From positions 728,501-792,500 of the forward strand of contig CP058414.1 of the NCBI GenBank assembly GCA_013391845.1: a stretch of DNA of 64,000 nucleotides, written 5' to 3'. The stretch's first letter is position 1. Each line of letters starts with the position of its first letter. The position numbers and the translations under genes are program-made. Below the pieces are notes generated by a model. It had not been told where the DNA came from. It searched no databases and saw nothing but the letters and a program-made list of their open reading frames with translations. The stretch comes from Pseudoalteromonas shioyasakiensis (GTDB lineage: Bacteria; Pseudomonadota; Gammaproteobacteria; Enterobacterales; Alteromonadaceae). Shown in pieces: positions 37,039 through 47,671 of this stretch.

Positions 37039-37091
37039 TATATTAGAAAAACCTACATTAGTAAATTCTAATATTAGACTTTTCTAATATA
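37039..37091. promoter_or_regulatory. Inverted-repeat operator region between DUF2892 and the ArsR gene
   Basis: TATATTAGAAAA (37039-37050) and TTTTCTAATATA (37080-37091) are perfect 12-bp inverted copies, and between them TCTAATATTAGA (37067-37078) is itself a perfect palindrome. All share the TCTAATA core. This fits binding by the divergent ArsR-type repressor and control of both directions. Confidence 0.65.
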
Positions 37092-37137
37092 TCAATCTAT
37101 ACTTTAGCGGTATTTAAGAATATAGAGTAGTGTGATT

Positions 37138-37443
37138 ATGAACATCGATTTTGCGGCTATGGCCGACAATGTGGAACAAGCAGAGCAAATGCTAAAGATA
37201 TTGGCGAATAAAAATCGCTTGATGATCTTATGTTCGCTGCAAGATGGTGAAATGAGCGTGAGCGAATTAAACGAAGCTGTGCCGTTGGCACAGTCAGCAT
37301 TATCGCAACACTTAGCGGCGCTGAGAAAAGCGCAGATAGTCTCGACTCGACGTGAAAGCCAAACTATCTATTATCGCGTGGTTGATAAAAACGTGGTATC
37401 GATCTTAGCGACCCTACATGGCTTATTTTGCAAAGGTAATTAA
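37138..37443 (+). CDS. ArsR-family repressor with BigR/SqrR-like cysteine pair
   Basis: About 101 aa, a winged helix-turn-helix with recognition helix QSALSQHLAALRKAQ. It carries just two cysteines, Cys32 and Cys98, 66 residues apart. This is the same spacing as Cys41/Cys107 of SqrR and Cys42/Cys108 of BigR, which form a sulfur bridge with persulfides, whereas metal-binding ELCVC motifs are absent. Start ATG 37138 (a GTG six bases upstream is possible). The divergent DUF2892/rhodanese pair and the RND pump 3 bp downstream are likely targets. Confidence 0.85.
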   Translation: MNIDFAAMADNVEQAEQMLKILANKNRLMILCSLQDGEMSVSELNEAVPLAQSALSQHLAALRKAQIVSTRRESQTIYYRVVDKNVVSILATLHGLFCKGN

Positions 37444-37446
37444 GCA

Positions 37447-40400
37447 ATGAATGCTATCGATAATGCAGTAAAAAACAGCTTGAGCGGTCGCCTCCCCGTC
37501 ATTATTTTTATTATGTCGGTGCTGCTTGGCTTAATGGCATTAAAGCAAACCCCTCGTGAAGAAGAGCCGCAAATTGTGGTTCCTATGCTTGATATATATG
37601 TGGCAGCGCCAAACGTTGAAGCGCCAGAAGTAGCCAGGCTGGTAACTGAACCATTGGAGAAGTTATTGGCGCAGTTAACGGGCGTTGAGCATATTTACTC
37701 GACTACACAAAGTAATGCTGCTGTTGTTACTCTTCGCTTTGAAGTTGGTCACGACCGTGAGCAAGCCATTCTCGACACTTACGCTAAACTCTATAGCTAT
37801 CAACACACGATGGCGTCAGTGATCAGTTCATGGCAAATACGCCCGGTTGAAGTGAACGATGTACCCATTGTGATGCTGGGCTTATTTAGTAAAGATCCAA
37901 AACTTTACGATGATTACCAACTAACCCGCTTTGCCAACGAAATCGCTAACAGTTTACAGCGCATCGAAAACACCAGCGAAGTGAAAGTGATTGCTGGTAG
38001 AACTCGTCAATTAACGATTAACCTTGATGCAAGCGCGCTTGCTGCACATCAAACAACCCTAACCGATGTGTATTATGCGCTTAGCGTATCTAACCAATTA
38101 GTTAATGTGGGCAGTGTTGTTGAAGGTAAGCAGCAAATTGCCTTACAAGTGGGTGATGTTTTACGTTCTCAATCTGCGATAGAACGCCTTGTTGTCAACG
38201 TGGTTAACGGTAAGAGTGTTTACCTAAGTGATGTGGCCGAGGTGAGTGATGGTCCAAGCGAAGCACAAAGCTATCAATGGTTGGCTCAATCAGATAACCA
38301 GCAACAACTTCCTTTAGTTACCATTAGTGTCGCTAAGCAAGCTGGCACTAATGCGGTAGCTGTAGCCAATGAAGTACACAGCATGATGGACAGCTTATCG
38401 GCTAATTTGCTGCCAGATGAAGTGGGCTACACCGTACTGCGAGACTATGGCCAAACAGCGAACGAAAAAGTAAATAATCTTACCTCGAGTTTAGTATTTG
38501 CGGTGTTTACCGTGGTTATTTTTGTTGGCGTATTTTTAGGCTGGCGACCAGCAATTGTGGTTGGTTTAGCTGTGCCTATTTGTTACGGCATAACCCTGAC
38601 ACTTGATTTTGCCTTTGGTTATACGATTAACCGAGTCACGCTGTTTGCATTAATACTTTCTCTAGGTTTATTGGTTGATGATCCCATCACAGGCATAGAT
38701 AACATAAGTCGTTTTTTAACGCAAAAAGGTGATAAAAAACAACGCATAGTTGATGCTATGAGCGAAATACGCGTGGCGTTGTTTATGTCAACATTGACTA
38801 TTATGGTGGCATTTATCCCGCTTGCGTTTATTACTGGCATGATGGGCCCTTATATGGCACCTATGGCATTTAATGTGCCAGTCAGTGTGATGGTTTCTAC
38901 CATTGTGGCATTTTTTGTAACGCCTTGGTTGGCCATGAAACTGCTGAAAGCGCCCGTTGATGACAGTATGCAACTAGAAGCCAATCCGCATAGTTTGTAT
39001 GAGCGCATCTTATCGCCATTACTTGAGTCTAAAGGCCGTGCAAAACTCGTTCTATGGACCACATTAGGCCTGTTTGTCGCCAGTGCCATGCTACCCGTCA
39101 TGCGTGTTGTGCCTTTAAAGTTGCTACCGTTCGATAATAAAAACGAGTTGCAAGTTTTAATCGATATGCCAGAGGGCACGAGCCTTGAGCAAACCGCAGC
39201 TTTCACGCGAAAAGTACAAACTGTCACTTGGAAATTAAATGAGGTAAGCGAGGTGGCAGCCTACGTTGGCCAGCCATCGAGTATGGACTTTAATGGTATG
39301 GTACGTGGTTATTATCGACGCGAAGCCGCCAATCTTGCTGAGCTAAGAGTATTACTGCTTGATAAAACTGAGCGTGATCATCAATCTCATGCTGTGGTCA
39401 TGCGCTTGCGTGCAGCATTAGCACCACTGGCAACCGATGGCATTGTTATTAAAGTGGTTGAAGTACCACCAGGCCCGCCTGTTTTAAGTACCTTAGTGGC
39501 TGAAGTTTACAGTGAGCCATTTGTTGATACAGACACTCACTATCAAGCAGCTCTTGCAGTTGCGGCAAGGTTAAAGCAAGAACCACATGTGGTAGAGGTT
39601 GATACCAGCATTGCTGCCAATGCACCATTACAGCGTTTTGTTACTGATAAAAGTAAAGCATCATTGTCGGCGGTCTCTACGCAAGATATTGCCCAGACTT
39701 TAGCCATTGCCTCGCATGGGCAAAATATTGGGGTGTTATATGTTAGCGGTGAAACAGACCCTGTTGATATTAAACTGCAACTGCCGTATCAAGACCGAAA
39801 TCAATTTGCTCAATTGCTCGCATTGCAGGTTCGCGGTGACAGAGAACTCGCAAAAACCAGTGACGAATTTGGGCTGCAAAGTGCACCGCGTCCGCTGGTG
39901 GCATTATCTGAATTAGGCGAGTTTCAGTATCAAGATGTTGCTAAACCAATTATGCGTAAAGATCAGCGTAATGTTGTGTATGTAATGGCTGAGCTAAACG
40001 GTCGTACACCCGCTGAGATTATTGCTGACGTAAATGCCGACTTAGGTATCAGCGCTGACGAATTTAGCCAAACTGATTGGCAAAGTAGGCACTTTTTCAA
40101 TAATGGTGGTAGCCAAGCTTGGCAATTACCTGCTGGCACTGACGTAACCTTTAGTGGAGAAGGTGAATGGCGAATTACCATTGATGTATTTAGAGATATG
40201 GGCATTGCCTTTGCGTTTGCGCTAACTGCAATTTTCATCATCTTACGAATTCAAACAAATTCTGCCAGTTTGTCACTGATCATCATGTCGGCTATTCCAT
40301 TAACCGTGATAGGTATCATGCCGGGCTTTTGGTTATTAAATCAATTTGGAGAGCGCACCATTGCTGGTGCTCCAGAGCCGGTGTTATTCACTGCAACAGC

Positions 40401-40734
40401 CATGATAGGCATGATCGCACTTGCCGGTATTGTGGTCCGTAACTCACTTATTTTGGTTGAATTTATAAATCAAGCTCGTAGCCAAGGTATGGCAATTAAA
40501 CAAGCTTTAATTGCCGCAGGTACAGTGCGTATGCGTCCAGTGTTACTGACTGCAGGAACTACCTTATTAGGTAACTTGGTGATCACCCTAGACCCGGTAT
40601 TTAGCGGTCTAGCGATTGCAATTATTTTTGGTATTGTGGCATCAACATTGTTCTCATTATTTGTTGTGCCCCTGGTTTATTATTTAGTGTTTGCAAAGGA
40701 TGCAGCCAAAGAGGAAAAAGCTCATGCAGGGTAA
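37447..40734 (+). CDS. RND-family efflux permease
   Basis: A 1095-aa inner-membrane pump subunit with 12 predicted transmembrane segments and two large periplasmic loops. The proton-relay pair is visible as Asp411-Asp412 in LGLLVDDPITGID. It begins 3 bp after the repressor gene and overlaps its adaptor gene by 11 bp, so the order is repressor, permease, adaptor, the reverse of most acrAB-like operons. No outer-membrane factor is encoded nearby. Substrate unknown; the context points to sulfur-related stress. Confidence 0.9.
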   Translation: MNAIDNAVKNSLSGRLPVIIFIMSVLLGLMALKQTPREEEPQIVVPMLDIYVAAPNVEAPEVARLVTEPLEKLLAQLTGVEHIYSTTQSNAAVVTLRFEVGHDREQAILDTYAKLYSYQHTMASVISSWQIRPVEVNDVPIVMLGLFSKDPKLYDDYQLTRFANEIANSLQRIENTSEVKVIAGRTRQLTINLDASALAAHQTTLTDVYYALSVSNQLVNVGSVVEGKQQIALQVGDVLRSQSAIERLVVNVVNGKSVYLSDVAEVSDGPSEAQSYQWLAQSDNQQQLPLVTISVAKQAGTNAVAVANEVHSMMDSLSANLLPDEVGYTVLRDYGQTANEKVNNLTSSLVFAVFTVVIFVGVFLGWRPAIVVGLAVPICYGITLTLDFAFGYTINRVTLFALILSLGLLVDDPITGIDNISRFLTQKGDKKQRIVDAMSEIRVALFMSTLTIMVAFIPLAFITGMMGPYMAPMAFNVPVSVMVSTIVAFFVTPWLAMKLLKAPVDDSMQLEANPHSLYERILSPLLESKGRAKLVLWTTLGLFVASAMLPVMRVVPLKLLPFDNKNELQVLIDMPEGTSLEQTAAFTRKVQTVTWKLNEVSEVAAYVGQPSSMDFNGMVRGYYRREAANLAELRVLLLDKTERDHQSHAVVMRLRAALAPLATDGIVIKVVEVPPGPPVLSTLVAEVYSEPFVDTDTHYQAALAVAARLKQEPHVVEVDTSIAANAPLQRFVTDKSKASLSAVSTQDIAQTLAIASHGQNIGVLYVSGETDPVDIKLQLPYQDRNQFAQLLALQVRGDRELAKTSDEFGLQSAPRPLVALSELGEFQYQDVAKPIMRKDQRNVVYVMAELNGRTPAEIIADVNADLGISADEFSQTDWQSRHFFNNGGSQAWQLPAGTDVTFSGEGEWRITIDVFRDMGIAFAFALTAIFIILRIQTNSASLSLIIMSAIPLTVIGIMPGFWLLNQFGERTIAGAPEPVLFTATAMIGMIALAGIVVRNSLILVEFINQARSQGMAIKQALIAAGTVRMRPVLLTAGTTLLGNLVITLDPVFSGLAIAIIFGIVASTLFSLFVVPLVYYLVFAKDAAKEEKAHAG

Positions 40735-41785
40735 ATCAAAACTTATTGGTTCAATTATCGCGTTATTTGTGATCATTGTGGCGGTACTTTACATGGCGGG
40801 CAGTTTTTCTGATAAGCAAGCTGCAGGCATGAAAAACCCATCGGCAAACGATTACAATGGTCAGTTAGTGACAGTTACACTGGCAGATATCGCTCGTGAT
40901 GAAGTTGTGCCAGGAACCGTGATTGCAAAACAAAATACGCAAATCTCATCGCGAGTTATGGCACAAGTTGAGCGTTTGAATGTCCGCGCTGGCGATACTG
41001 TAAAACAAGGTGATGTATTGATCACCTTGCAGCAAGATGACTTTAAAGCTGGGCTTGCACAAAGCGAAGCACAAATAAACGCAATTAATGCATCGCTGAC
41101 TCAAGCAGAGAAACAGCTTAAACGTATCAACGATTTGTACAAACAAGGCTTGGTATCCGTTAGTGAATACGACGATGCTAAAGCAAGGTTCGATAATTTA
41201 ACTGCGAACCTAGCGATTGCTAAACAACAGCAAACACAAGCACAAGTCGCGTTGAGTTTTACGCAAATTAAAGCGCCGATTTCAGGTGTTGTGGTTGAGC
41301 GTTTTGCAGAACCTGGCGATACCGCAACCCCTGGTACGCCATTACTCGCACTGTATAACCCACAGCAATTGCAATTAGCGTTTAATGTCAGAGAACAACA
41401 AGCAATTAAATTGAATGTTGGCCAAGCTCTAACAGTCAAATTACCCGCTTTATCAACGTCAATGCCTGCCACTGTGACAGAAATAGTGCCCGTTGCTGAT
41501 AGTGCTGCGCGCAGTATGGAAATCCGTTTAGAAACAGATATGCAAACTGGGCTAATGCCTGGGCTTTATGCGCAGTTACAATTACCGCTCGCCACTGAAA
41601 AAGGGGTGTTGATTGACTCAAGTTGGGTGCATCAATATGGCCAATTGAGTATGGTCTATTTACTTGAAAATAATCTGATAGTGCGTCGATATGTACGCCT
41701 TGGCGAAATGGTTGATGGGCAGCAGCACATCGTTTCAGGTTTAAACCCAGGTGATGTGCTAGCTGTTGATTTTAAAACTAAATAA
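40724..41785 (+). CDS. RND efflux periplasmic adaptor (membrane fusion protein)
   Basis: About 353 aa. N-terminal membrane anchor (residues 8-25), lipoyl half-motifs ([19 protein letters not shown] and [18 protein letters not shown]) flanking a coiled-coil hairpin with repeated Gln/Lys heptads, then a beta barrel. It joins the permease to a TolC-type channel. The ATG at 40724 lies inside the end of the permease gene, so translation is coupled. Its stop overlaps the convergent nitroreductase gene by 8 bp. Confidence 0.88.
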   Translation: MQGKSKLIGSIIALFVIIVAVLYMAGSFSDKQAAGMKNPSANDYNGQLVTVTLADIARDEVVPGTVIAKQNTQISSRVMAQVERLNVRAGDTVKQGDVLITLQQDDFKAGLAQSEAQINAINASLTQAEKQLKRINDLYKQGLVSVSEYDDAKARFDNLTANLAIAKQQQTQAQVALSFTQIKAPISGVVVERFAEPGDTATPGTPLLALYNPQQLQLAFNVREQQAIKLNVGQALTVKLPALSTSMPATVTEIVPVADSAARSMEIRLETDMQTGLMPGLYAQLQLPLATEKGVLIDSSWVHQYGQLSMVYLLENNLIVRRYVRLGEMVDGQQHIVSGLNPGDVLAVDFKTK

Positions 41786-42455
41786 AGGTCGCTATTTCGT
41801 CCAGCGACTTTTTCACTAAGGCATGCTCAGGGATAGTTGCATCTGTGCCTGGGTAGCCTGCAATGAGCAGCATGTAAGGGCGCTCATTATCTTTATCGCG
41901 GCCACAAATTTCGGTTAAAAAGCTCATTGGCTTTGGTGTATGCGTGAGGGTAGCAAGGCCTGCTCTGTGTAGTGCTTGAATTAAAAAGCCGGTTGCTAGG
42001 CCAACAGATTCATGAACATAGTAATTGGTATTTTTGTCATCGGCAGAAATACCGCCTTTCTTTTGACTAAACACGGCAATTAGCCAAGGTGCATGCTCAA
42101 GGTAGGGCTTACTGGCATCTGTGCCAAGTGGTTTTAAAGCATCTAACCATTCTTCACCAGCTCGGCCTTCATAAAATGAGCGCTCTAGCTTTTCGGCTGC
42201 TTCACGAATTTGTTTCTTAACATCGCTACTGTGTATTGCCACAAAGTGCCAAGGTTGATGATTGGCACCACTTGGTGCAGTGCCTGCCGCTTTAATACAA
42301 GTTTCGATTATTTCTTTTGGCACAGGGCGGTCGCTAAAGCTGCGAATACTATGGCGACGCTGACTAACGGCTAAAAACTCTTCGGCGCGTTTAAGCATTT
42401 CGTCATGAGGGTATTCAATAAAGTCGTTGAGTGGTTGATTATTGTGTTCTTGCAT
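41778..42455 (-). CDS. Nitroreductase-family flavoprotein
   Basis: A 225-aa FMN enzyme: [16 protein letters not shown] (phosphate-binding arginines), [13 protein letters not shown], and the C-terminal [11 protein letters not shown]. The N-terminal extension and the central region with [20 protein letters not shown] recall the iodotyrosine-deiodinase-like and BluB-like branches rather than NfsA/NfsB. Reaction not determinable from sequence. It overlaps the RND adaptor gene at their 3' ends. Confidence 0.82.
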   Translation of the reverse strand: MQEHNNQPLNDFIEYPHDEMLKRAEEFLAVSQRRHSIRSFSDRPVPKEIIETCIKAAGTAPSGANHQPWHFVAIHSSDVKKQIREAAEKLERSFYEGRAGEEWLDALKPLGTDASKPYLEHAPWLIAVFSQKKGGISADDKNTNYYVHESVGLATGFLIQALHRAGLATLTHTPKPMSFLTEICGRDKDNERPYMLLIAGYPGTDATIPEHALVKKSLDEIATFI

Positions 42456-42483
42456 GGCTTTTCGCTTCTTGTGTGTTGATGAT

Positions 42484-42858
42484 TTAATTATGAATATGTT
42501 GGTTTCGACGGTACTCTTCTAATTCATTGCTCAACCAACCTTTTGCATTGAGTAACGATCCATTGCTGAGTCTTACTTTATAGGGCTTACCGCTCCAAGA
42601 GCTTTTGCTCGCTAGGTTTTCGATAAACTTGTCGGCGGTATTTGCATAGCGGGTCGCTTTTCGATATTTCATAGCGAGGTGCTCGGCAGCATCTTGGCTT
42701 GAGTGTTCTGTGTCATTGCGTATAAATACGGCATCGCTTTTAGCGACAAAATCAATTAAGTGATTAATTTCTTGCTCTGGAGTGGCTGCAATACAGAATT
42801 GACTAATGCTCAAGAACATTAATGCGATAAACCAATATCTTTTCATTGTTATTTTCAC
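42484..42858 (-). CDS. DUF5329-like exported protein
   Basis: A 124-aa protein with a signal peptide ([20 protein letters not shown]) and a compact helical domain: [19 protein letters not shown], then [16 protein letters not shown] and [17 protein letters not shown] segments. This matches my recollection of DUF5329. The ATG at 42846 would remove four residues and begin directly at the signal peptide. The start overlaps the upstream endonuclease/phosphatase gene by 4 bp (42855-42858), so they form an operon. Function unknown. Confidence 0.7.
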   Translation of the reverse strand: MKITMKRYWFIALMFLSISQFCIAATPEQEINHLIDFVAKSDAVFIRNDTEHSSQDAAEHLAMKYRKATRYANTADKFIENLASKSSWSGKPYKVRLSNGSLLNAKGWLSNELEEYRRNQHIHN

Positions 42859-43709
42859 TGTTCTTTTTGCTCTATGGTTAAGGTTGCAATTATTGGATTA
42901 TGATCTGAGCTTGCAAGCTCAGGCACTATAGTTGTTTCTATTTTGACACCTCGCACCCATATTTGGTCAAGTGCTAATCCAAATGTTTTGGTGCGTTTAT
43001 CATCTAAATAGATAGCCTCGTGTAGGCCTAGTTGGGTCAACGTTTGCTGCAATAAGGCTTGGCGCTCATCACTCCAGGTATTGAGATCACCGGCAAATAC
43101 GATAGGTCCTTTATGCGTTCGCATAATGGCGGCGGCATCGTCTAGCTGTTGTTTAAAGTCACTTACACCAACCGTAAAGTTAATGGCATGCAGGTTAATA
43201 CTCAGTAATAACTGTTGTTCAGGCAGCGCATACTCCACAATATTGGTGGCTTTTGGGCTACGTAGCCAAGGCTCTTTGTGAGTGAGTGTGCAATGCACAG
43301 TGGCGGGCCAACGGCTGAGTGTCATAACTCCAGATTGCACACTGCCACTCTTATAGCCTTTAGCAAAACGCCAATATGGTTTGAGCTTTGTAAGAGCTGG
43401 TTCTTCGATAGCTTCTTGAAGTAACACAATATCAGCATCGTCATTTAGGTTTTGTAAATCTGTGAGTAAGCCATCTATTTGTGCTTTGTAGATATTCCAA
43501 CTCAATAACTTGAACTGATAGGGCAAAATGTAATGCGCTGCGTAAGTTTGCATGCGACTTTGTGCTAACTGCTGTTGGCAATTAACAAGGTTCACGGCAG
43601 TTTTGGTTATACCTTGCTGCTCATCAGAGCTAGGATCGCTTGAAAAGCTATACCAAGACAGCGCGCTCAAACACACAAGTAATAAAAATATACGCAGATA
43701 TGCCGTCAT
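42855..43709 (-). CDS. Endonuclease/exonuclease/phosphatase family protein, membrane-anchored
   Basis: A 284-aa protein with an N-terminal hydrophobic anchor (about 4-22) and the EEP fold motifs: LLSWNIYKAQ, LLQEA (metal-binding Glu), FAGDLNTWSDERQ (Asp/Asn) and ASDHNPIIATL (catalytic Asp-His). Family members hydrolyse phosphodiesters of nucleic acids, inositol phosphates or sphingolipids. The export signal argues for an extracytoplasmic substrate. First gene of a two-gene operon with DUF5329. Confidence 0.85.
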   Translation of the reverse strand: MTAYLRIFLLLVCLSALSWYSFSSDPSSDEQQGITKTAVNLVNCQQQLAQSRMQTYAAHYILPYQFKLLSWNIYKAQIDGLLTDLQNLNDDADIVLLQEAIEEPALTKLKPYWRFAKGYKSGSVQSGVMTLSRWPATVHCTLTHKEPWLRSPKATNIVEYALPEQQLLLSINLHAINFTVGVSDFKQQLDDAAAIMRTHKGPIVFAGDLNTWSDERQALLQQTLTQLGLHEAIYLDDKRTKTFGLALDQIWVRGVKIETTIVPELASSDHNPIIATLTIEQKEQ

Positions 43710-43883
43710 AATGACCTTTAGTTACTTTCCTTGAGAGTTAGTCGTTGTTAGCCCAGTTTAGTTCAAAGGCTAAATGTTAGAAACTGTAGTATTTCCTACA
43801 ATTTCTATACGCTTTCTTACCCAAAATGAGTACTCATATTCTTATACTTACTGAGCTTAACAACTCAGACAAAGGAACTACTC

Positions 43884-44198
43884 ATGAAACAAATGGCCTG
43901 TATGCTGCTTGCCTTATCGGTGACAGCGTGTTCATCAGTCACCATAGTGCCAGAAAAAACAACCAATAAATTAGCCACTAAAGCCGATTACCAAGATAGC
44001 CGTCCATTCTTTTTGTGGGGCCTCGTTGGTGAAGAGCGCGTTGATGTAAAGGCTATTTGCCAAGATAAAAAAGTTGCCCAAATGCAATCGCAACAAACAT
44101 TCGCTGATGGCGCATTAGGACTAGTTACACTCGGAATTTATGCTCCTCACACAGTAAAAGTATGGTGTGAGCAACAAGCACAGGAGCAACAACTATGA
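43884..44198 (+). CDS. Bor-like lipoprotein, first of two
   Basis: A 104-aa protein with a lipobox VTAC (Cys16) after a hydrophobic leader. The body (FFLWGLVGEERVDVKAICQD, then FADGALGLVTLGIYAPHTVKVWC) is the pattern of the Bor/Iss family, known in phage lambda for serum resistance and common as a chromosomal outer-membrane lipoprotein. No phage genes are around. Its stop overlaps the next gene by 4 bp. Confidence 0.8.
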   Translation: MKQMACMLLALSVTACSSVTIVPEKTTNKLATKADYQDSRPFFLWGLVGEERVDVKAICQDKKVAQMQSQQTFADGALGLVTLGIYAPHTVKVWCEQQAQEQQL

Positions 44199-44518
44199 AA
44201 AGCTTACTAATAACAGCGGTGTTAGTTGCAACCTTAAGTGGTTGCACAAATATCTACTTCGATAATGGCAGTGCAGCGCAAGGCAATAAAGCGCCTGCAA
44301 CAGAGCAGTGGCATCATAACTTTGCCGCGGCGCTTTACGAAGGTTCAAAGCCTGTCGACTTATCTGAACAATGCCCTGACTCTGAGTGGCAAACCGTTCA
44401 CACTTATAAGTCGTTCACCAATGGTCTTGCTGAAATTGCAGTAAACCAAGTTGGGCCTATTTGGTACCCGAAAACAGTTGAAATAAGCTGTGCTCAAGTA
44501 CCTTATAAGCCAGACTAG
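44195..44518 (+). CDS. Bor-like lipoprotein, second of two
   Basis: A 107-aa lipoprotein (lipobox LSGC, Cys17). The pattern EGSKPVDLSEQCPDSEWQTVHT followed by FTNGLAEIAVNQVGPIWYP and a final Cys pair parallels the preceding gene, so this is a diverged tandem copy. The ATG lies within the end of the first gene (44195-44198). Function of the pair unknown. Confidence 0.75.
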   Translation: MKSLLITAVLVATLSGCTNIYFDNGSAAQGNKAPATEQWHHNFAAALYEGSKPVDLSEQCPDSEWQTVHTYKSFTNGLAEIAVNQVGPIWYPKTVEISCAQVPYKPD

Positions 44519-45757
44519 TTATTCATAACGCAGTGCATCAATTGGGTTTAAGCGTGCCGCTTTAATAGCGGGCGCTAAGCCAAACACAATACCAATCAAT
44601 GACGTAAAGCCAAATGACAGCATAATCGCCCAACCCGGTATGTAGGCATCTGGCATGCTCGGCACTGATAACGAAATCAGTGCCGCGGCACCATACCCTA
44701 TCGCTAAACCAATTAAGCCACCAAAAAGCGATAGCACCACCGCTTCAACTAAAAATTGCAGCATAATAAAGCCAGGTGTTGCCCCTAATGCTTTTAAAGT
44801 GCCGATCACACGAGTGCGTTCTGTTACCGAAACCAGCATGATATTCATCACACCGATACCCCCAACCACCAGACTGATACCGACTATCCCCGCGGTAATT
44901 GCGGTTGCACTTCCGGTAAATTTATCGATATTAGCACGGGCTTTTTCGGCGGTTTCAAACTCAAAGTCGTCATCTTCGCCGTCTTTTAGTTTATGTAATT
45001 GACGCAAGATGCGGCGAATTTTACCCAGTACTTGCGTTTCGTTAGCATCGTCTTTTAAACGAAACATCATTTGCACATTAGTATCAACACTGCCGCCTTC
45101 TAGCGCACTCATGGTACTTATTGGAATATTAATGTAATCGTCTTGGTCAAAACCTAATAAGCTACCTTGTTTTTCAGCAACACCAATAATGCGAAACCAC
45201 TCACCACCGAGTTTGATATATTCGCCTACAGGGTTTTCAGGCAGATTAAGCTTTTCGATAATTGAAGGGCCGATAAACGCCACTCGACGGCGTTTTTCAT
45301 CATCTTCTGCGCGAATAAACCGGCCGAGTTCTGGGTAGGTGCGGTAAGCTTTTTGGTAGTCTTGCTCGGTACCCATCACGCGTGAAGCATGACTTTTATT
45401 GCCGTACTCTGCTGCACCAGAAAAGCGCCAAGTAAACATCAGCGCAGTAAAGGTTTCGGCTTCTTTAACGCGTGCTTTTAGGGTTAAAAAGTCGCTGTAG
45501 GTTAGCTTTGCTTGTTGGCCTACCATTTCTTTTTCTACGCTAGTGTAAGGTTTTATATTGGTCACATCAGGAGACATGTCGGCAAGTTGATCATTAATTT
45601 GCTTAGTGAAACCTTGCATTACTGCCACTACGGTCACAACCGCTGCAACACCAATGATAATACCTAAGCAGGTAAGGGCACTACGCATCGCGTTTGCTTT
45701 AATTGCCATGAGTGCGGCTTTAGTGCCTTCCATAACAGCGATAGCAGATTTAAACAT
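44519..45757 (-). CDS. MacB-like ABC transporter permease
   Basis: About 412 aa: one N-terminal transmembrane helix (near [19 protein letters not shown]), a periplasmic MacB core domain (about 50-275) and three C-terminal helices of the FtsX type ([20 protein letters not shown] onward). Unlike E. coli MacB the ATPase is a separate gene upstream, overlapping by 8 bp. I start at 45757 ([11 protein letters not shown]), preceded by AAGG; the frame is open 17 codons further. Part of a tripartite export system with the adaptor two genes up. Confidence 0.87.
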   Translation of the reverse strand: MFKSAIAVMEGTKAALMAIKANAMRSALTCLGIIIGVAAVVTVVAVMQGFTKQINDQLADMSPDVTNIKPYTSVEKEMVGQQAKLTYSDFLTLKARVKEAETFTALMFTWRFSGAAEYGNKSHASRVMGTEQDYQKAYRTYPELGRFIRAEDDEKRRRVAFIGPSIIEKLNLPENPVGEYIKLGGEWFRIIGVAEKQGSLLGFDQDDYINIPISTMSALEGGSVDTNVQMMFRLKDDANETQVLGKIRRILRQLHKLKDGEDDDFEFETAEKARANIDKFTGSATAITAGIVGISLVVGGIGVMNIMLVSVTERTRVIGTLKALGATPGFIMLQFLVEAVVLSLFGGLIGLAIGYGAAALISLSVPSMPDAYIPGWAIMLSFGFTSLIGIVFGLAPAIKAARLNPIDALRYE

Positions 45758-46457
45758 GTTGCCTTGCTCCTTCGCCTTTACGGGTATCACTGACAACCTT
45801 GCCATCAACTAAACGAATAACACGTTGGCAGTGATCAGCAATATCTTGTTCGTGAGTAACCAAAATAATGGTGTGCCCTTCGTTATGAAGCTCATCAAAC
45901 AGTGCCATGATCTCAGTGGTGGTTTTACTATCTAAGTTACCTGTAGGCTCATCACCAAGTAAAATATGTGGTTTAGTAACAAGTGCACGAGCAATCGCGA
46001 CACGTTGACGTTGCCCACCAGAAAGCTGGCTCGAAAGGTGATTTACCTTATCGCCAAGACCAACCCGCTGCAATGATTCGAGCGCTTGCTGCTTTCGCTC
46101 TTTGGCAGAGATAAATCGATACACAAGTGGCTGCATAACATTTTCAAGAGCTGATGCTCGCGGTAACAAATTGAAACTTTGAAAAATAAAGCCAACACTT
46201 TCATTACGCTGATGAGCAAGCTCAGTTTCGGTCATTCGCTTTACCAGCTTATCTTTTAAATAGTAGTCACCACTTGTAGGGGTATCTAAACAGCCAAGCA
46301 AGTTCATTAGTGTTGATTTACCTGAACCCGAAGGGCCAATAATGGCAACATACTCATTTTGAGCAATTTCAATATTGATATCATCAAGGGCTTTGAAAAC
46401 TTGTTCGCCCATTTTATATTGCTTATTGATATTACTAAGTTTTATCACCGCCGACAT
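45750..46457 (-). CDS. ABC transporter ATP-binding protein (MacB/LolD type)
   Basis: A 235-aa ATPase with Walker [16 protein letters not shown], signature [15 protein letters not shown], Walker [13 protein letters not shown] and switch His (VTHEQD). It pairs with the permease downstream and shares a single base (46457) with the adaptor gene upstream, so the three are one transcript. Such ATPases drive mechanotransmission, moving peptides, macrolides or lipoproteins from the periplasm outward. Confidence 0.9.
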   Translation of the reverse strand: MSAVIKLSNINKQYKMGEQVFKALDDINIEIAQNEYVAIIGPSGSGKSTLMNLLGCLDTPTSGDYYLKDKLVKRMTETELAHQRNESVGFIFQSFNLLPRASALENVMQPLVYRFISAKERKQQALESLQRVGLGDKVNHLSSQLSGGQRQRVAIARALVTKPHILLGDEPTGNLDSKTTTEIMALFDELHNEGHTIILVTHEQDIADHCQRVIRLVDGKVVSDTRKGEGARQHV

Positions 46458-47623
46458 TAGCTAGCACCTTTTTCAGGGCTGTTTTTAACGGCTACCGTAT
46501 CACCCTCTTTTAGTGAGCTGAGAGGTCTAGCTGGGCCGATAACAATACGATCTCCCTTTGCAACACCGCTGGTTAGTGCTTGTTCGATATCTGAAGAAAT
46601 GCCTACCGTTACAGTTGTTTTAGTTACTGTATTATCTGCGTTAAGCTTCCAAACAAAGTAGCTATCATCCTCTTTTTGAATTGCTTCAATGGGGAGTTTT
46701 AAGCCATTTTCGGCAATACTTGTCGCAATTTCAGCACGGCAACTCATACCGGCATATAGTTGGCGGTCAGTGGCATCAAGTAGTACTTTGACTTTAAATG
46801 ATAACCCTTGTGAACCGGCTTGGTTTTTTGCTGAAGTACCAATGTTTATTACTTTGCCAGTAAAAGGTTGGTTTGGGTAAGCGGCGGCATAGATATCTGC
46901 ATGTTGGTTTAGTTTTATACCAGCAATATCGGTTTCGTCCACGCGAAGTTCGGCTAAAATAGCGCTTGGATCTGCTACTAGCATCAGATCTGAGCCAATA
47001 ATGTTGGTTGTTCCGGCAATTACGGTTTCACCTTCTTTAATATTTACCGATGCAAGTAGCCCACTCATTGGTGCGCGAAACACGCTTTTATTTAAACGGT
47101 CTTCAGCAATGAGTAATGACGCTTGGGCTTGGTTGTAAGCTTCACGTTTTGCTTCAATATCTATTTTCGCTAAATCGCGGGCATTTTGTAGGTTTTCATA
47201 CACTTCTTGGCCTGCGAGGCCAACTTCATAAAGCTCTTTTTGGCGGCTTAGCTGGCGTTCGATATTTTTCAGTCGGGTTTCGCTGTGCTTAATATCAATT
47301 TCAGTAGCGCGAAGCACGGCTTTGTTGCGTGCAACTTCAGATTCAAACGCTGTAGTATCTAGACGCATAAGAATATCGCCCTCAGTGACACTTTCTCCTT
47401 CTTCGACAAACACTTTCGCTACGCGGCCAGTCACTTCAGAGCGCAGCTGCACTTGGGTGTTAAAGACTAGGTTGCCAGAGGCTAAAATTGAATCGGCAAT
47501 ATTGCCTTGTGCAACTTCTGCAATATGCATTTCTGGTGCATCTTTATTGCCTGTGACTTGCTTTGATACTAGTAAAGCGACAAATGCTGTAACAGCGAGG
47601 CCAATAATAATGGCTTTTTTCAT
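46457..47623 (-). CDS. MacA-like periplasmic adaptor protein
   Basis: A 388-aa membrane fusion protein: N-terminal anchor (residues 3-20), lipoyl halves around [20 protein letters not shown] and [18 protein letters not shown], a long coiled-coil hairpin between them, then beta-barrel and membrane-proximal domains. First gene of the adaptor-ATPase-permease set. No TolC-like gene accompanies it, so a shared outer-membrane channel is expected. Confidence 0.88.
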   Translation of the reverse strand: MKKAIIIGLAVTAFVALLVSKQVTGNKDAPEMHIAEVAQGNIADSILASGNLVFNTQVQLRSEVTGRVAKVFVEEGESVTEGDILMRLDTTAFESEVARNKAVLRATEIDIKHSETRLKNIERQLSRQKELYEVGLAGQEVYENLQNARDLAKIDIEAKREAYNQAQASLLIAEDRLNKSVFRAPMSGLLASVNIKEGETVIAGTTNIIGSDLMLVADPSAILAELRVDETDIAGIKLNQHADIYAAAYPNQPFTGKVINIGTSAKNQAGSQGLSFKVKVLLDATDRQLYAGMSCRAEIATSIAENGLKLPIEAIQKEDDSYFVWKLNADNTVTKTTVTVGISSDIEQALTSGVAKGDRIVIGPARPLSSLKEGDTVAVKNSPEKGAS

Positions 47624-47671
47624 GTTACTTCCTTGGTAGTTAAGAGCGGCATATCGCCGCTCAAAGCAGAA

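Noticed and set aside
43884..44518. Prophage remnant around the Bor-like genes
   Set aside because: No phage structural, integrase or lysis genes on either side; neighbours are ordinary chromosomal genes.
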